From positions 11,160,001-11,224,000 of the forward strand of contig JBHGNT010000017.1 in assembly GCA_043228905.1 (NCBI GenBank): DNA of 64,000 nt. Reading direction: 5' to 3'. Shown here one piece after another: positions 62,405 to 64,000 of the stretch. How positions within the stretch are numbered: position 1 is the stretch's first letter; the number at the start of each line of letters is the position of its first letter. The notes beneath the pieces are model-generated. The model was not told the origin of the DNA and searched no databases. It worked only from the letters and a program-made list of their open reading frames with translations. The translations under genes and the position numbers were made by a program. This DNA comes from Azolla caroliniana. Its lineage: Eukaryota > Polypodiophyta.

Positions 62405-62460
62405 CAAGTATTGAACCTTGCACCTCCAAGATAGAAGACAACTGACTTACAATTAGGCTA
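62405..62460 (-). other. tRNA-like segment
   Basis: On the minus strand TAGCCTAATTGTAAG followed 43 nt on by GGTTCAATAC, with GGAGGTGCAAGGTT identical to the element C cassette. Confidence 0.45.
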
Positions 62461-62636
62461 AGTTATTTCTTTAGATCATGATTATGTTTTTCACATGTGA
62501 ATGCTCATACATGAGAGCTTGGATGAGCTACATAGTCATCATGCATCACATGTGATGCATGAGCGCCAAATGGCAATCATGCATCGCATGCATTTCAAGC
62601 AATGTATGCAATCAATAATAATTAATAAATCTTAGT

Positions 62637-62692
62637 TATCTCATTGGCAATGTGTCTTGTTTCTCTAAATTGAAGTCAAGGGTTCAAATCCG
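62637..62692 (+). other. tRNA-like segment
   Basis: TATCTCATTGGCAATG followed 44 nt on by GGTTCAAATCC. A-box/B-box-like order and spacing. Confidence 0.4.
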
Positions 62693-63059
62693 GAATTGGA
62701 ATTTCGATTCGTCTATTTATCTATCTATCTTAAACACTTCCTCAATTTTCTTTTCTCTCTCTCACTCTCAACCACATTGGTGCGTCACTTCAGCCGCCTA
62801 CACATCAATCCACCACACCGTTGAGTCGGGTTTGGGTGCATCTTCGACAACAAAGGACGACTCGACGATAAGCACAATTCCTTGCAAGCACAACTCACCC
62901 GAATTGTCCCCCCCGGTCAAAGACCTCGGTGGTCCCGTTGGACCAACCCGTAGGCGTGGAAATCCCATCATCGATCCTCCATAACCTCTAGCGGATAGAG
63001 GCCCGGTGCTTGTCTATAATTATGGGCTATTCACAAATATATCTATAATTATTATTAGA

Positions 63060-63345
63060 TAATAATAATAATACTCGTTAATCAGCCGACTAATTGACTA
63101 GTTGATTCGACTAGCCGACACCTATGTCGACTGTGTAGTCGACACGACTAGTCAGCCTTGTCATCGACCATCCGGTCAACCCGACTAGTCGGTCTTGTCC
63201 TCGACTTGGATCATCTACAATCGACTCTCCCTCAGTCGACCCTTCCTTGTCTTTGATTGTCGACTCTTCCTCAACCTGACTAGTCGGCTATTTCTTGTCT
63301 TCGACTGTCGACTCTTCTTAGCTTGATCAGTCGGCTCGTCTCGTG
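63060..63345. repeat. GACTAGTCGG/GTCGAC-rich repeat block
   Basis: Dense short motifs CGACTAGTCGG, GTCGACTCT and TTGTCTTCGACT, as in the solo LTR at 37577-37803 and near 59880-59980. Probably the body of a related LTR. Confidence 0.55.
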
Positions 63346-63361
63346 TGTGGTTGTGGGCTTG

Positions 63362-63416
63362 GTGGTTTAATTAGTAGCTAAAAGTCATAAAATGAGAGAA
63401 CCCAAGTTTGATCCTT
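63362..63416 (+). other. tRNA-like segment
   Basis: TGGTTTAATTAGTAGC followed 42 nt on by AGTTTGATCC. A-box/B-box-like. Confidence 0.35.
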
Positions 63417-63468
63417 GCCATGGTCTGGGCCTTGTTGCATAGGTTTCAATTTGTCTTCTATGGAAGTT

Positions 63469-63473
<5 letters not shown>

Positions 63474-63503
<30 letters not shown>
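63474..63503 (+). repeat. (CT)n microsatellite
   Basis: About 15 uninterrupted CT dinucleotides. Nothing else recognised from here to 63830. Confidence 0.95.
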
Positions 63504-63510
<7 letters not shown>

Positions 63511-63830
63511 TGCCACAATTTTCATACGAGGTTTTGTAATAATCTAGCACTATAAAGATTGCAAAAGCATACTTCTCGTGTGCTTTGGCCATACAATGGC
63601 AAACACTCGCAAGGGAGCCACAAAGTTTGAGACTACGATTCATTATGGTTTAGATAAGAGGAATATCTATTAGTTTAGATACAACTAACGTAATTAGATG
63701 GGAGCTTTGTCACGTCTTCACCAAGGGTAATTAACTAAAATCTCATCCCCAACATGTAAGGACCTAATGATTGACACTATAAGATATACATTTACATCTC
63801 AACTCACATACTCGAGAATGTTACTTTTTT

Positions 63831-64000
63831 TTTAGTAACACTTTTATTACTAGTGGGAAACCTCAAAGTGAGGTGAAAACCCACAAAGAATAAAGAAAAA
63901 TATACAAGTGCCAATTAGACACTAAAGAGCTTAAAAACACTCAAAGTAAAGGTTGTAAATTTGGAGTGTGATGTCTCTAAGTTGCAGACAATCAAATAGA
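63831..64000 (-). mobile_element. LINE-like 3' end with poly(A), cut by window edge
   Basis: The + strand begins with a T9 run followed by AGTAACACTTTTATTACTAGTGGG. On the minus strand this is an L1-type ending, TTTCCCACTAGTAATAAAAG then GTTACT and poly(A). The body continues beyond the window. Confidence 0.5.

Larger units (their letters stand above)
62239..63000 (+). repeat. LTR-like segment related to element C LTR
   Basis: Starts TGTCGTGAAGATTTCGGC (compare TGTCGTAGTG of C and TGTCGTGATATGG of the 7.8 kb solo LTR). It contains the same antisense tRNA-like cassette, and ends with a region (GGTCAAAGACCTCGGTGGTCCCG, 62917-62939) resembling the 3' part of those LTRs. The terminal CA and duplication were not identified. 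Confidence 0.45.

Overview
The window is nuclear DNA from a large, repeat-rich plant genome. It holds one recognisable host gene, a plant-type SEC31 (COPII outer coat), with 22 inferred exons at 45419-56580 on the + strand. Nearly everything else is layered retrotransposon sequence. The SEC31 protein looks like land-plant SEC31 but seems rather diverged from the Arabidopsis form. The mix of elements (chromodomain gypsy, a gypsy family with an extra coiled-coil ORF, a single-ORF LINE with a microsatellite 3' end) reminds me of fern or other non-seed-plant genomes. That placement is an inference, not something the sequence proves.

Left block (1-33.5 kb). A minus-strand chromovirus-type gypsy element (Gypsy-1) is cut in two by a 17.4 kb gypsy element, A (2435-19809, TSD TTTTT). 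Element A was itself invaded three times: a compact gag-only LTR element, C (2790-6306), in its left LTR; a 1.46 kb solo LTR (about 7781-9241) in its third ORF; and a Copia element, D (about 14221-16783), between protease and RT. To the right lie LTR-like DNA, a related gypsy copy (Gypsy-2, 21597-25030), a 5'-truncated + strand Copia (E, 25034-26620), and element B (26846-33196, TSD GAATG). B is a shorter, internally deleted relative of A, and it landed in the 3' end of Copia E.

Middle block (33.5-44.6 kb). A decayed gypsy (Gypsy-F) is split by Copia G (34882-39786, TSD AATTA) and by a Copia solo LTR (40233-44165). The solo LTR is in turn split by a LINE (about 40496-44070) at a CT microsatellite. 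Copia G carries its own short solo-LTR insertion.

Gene block (44.6-57 kb). A microsatellite-rich upstream region leads into SEC31. Its introns hold a MITE-like block, a LINE fragment and two SINE-like units sharing the LINE 3' end. One intron is only 41 nt, and one exon begins directly after a (GA)n tract.

Right block (57-64 kb). It contains a second MITE-like block, a 3' fragment of the same LINE family, an L1-type zf-RVT fragment, half of a Copia element (H), LTR-like segments and the 3' end of another LINE.

The items most worth follow-up are the gag-only element whose ORF fills its internal region, the coiled-coil third ORF shared by A and B, and tRNA-like A-box/B-box cassettes that recur inside unrelated LTRs.
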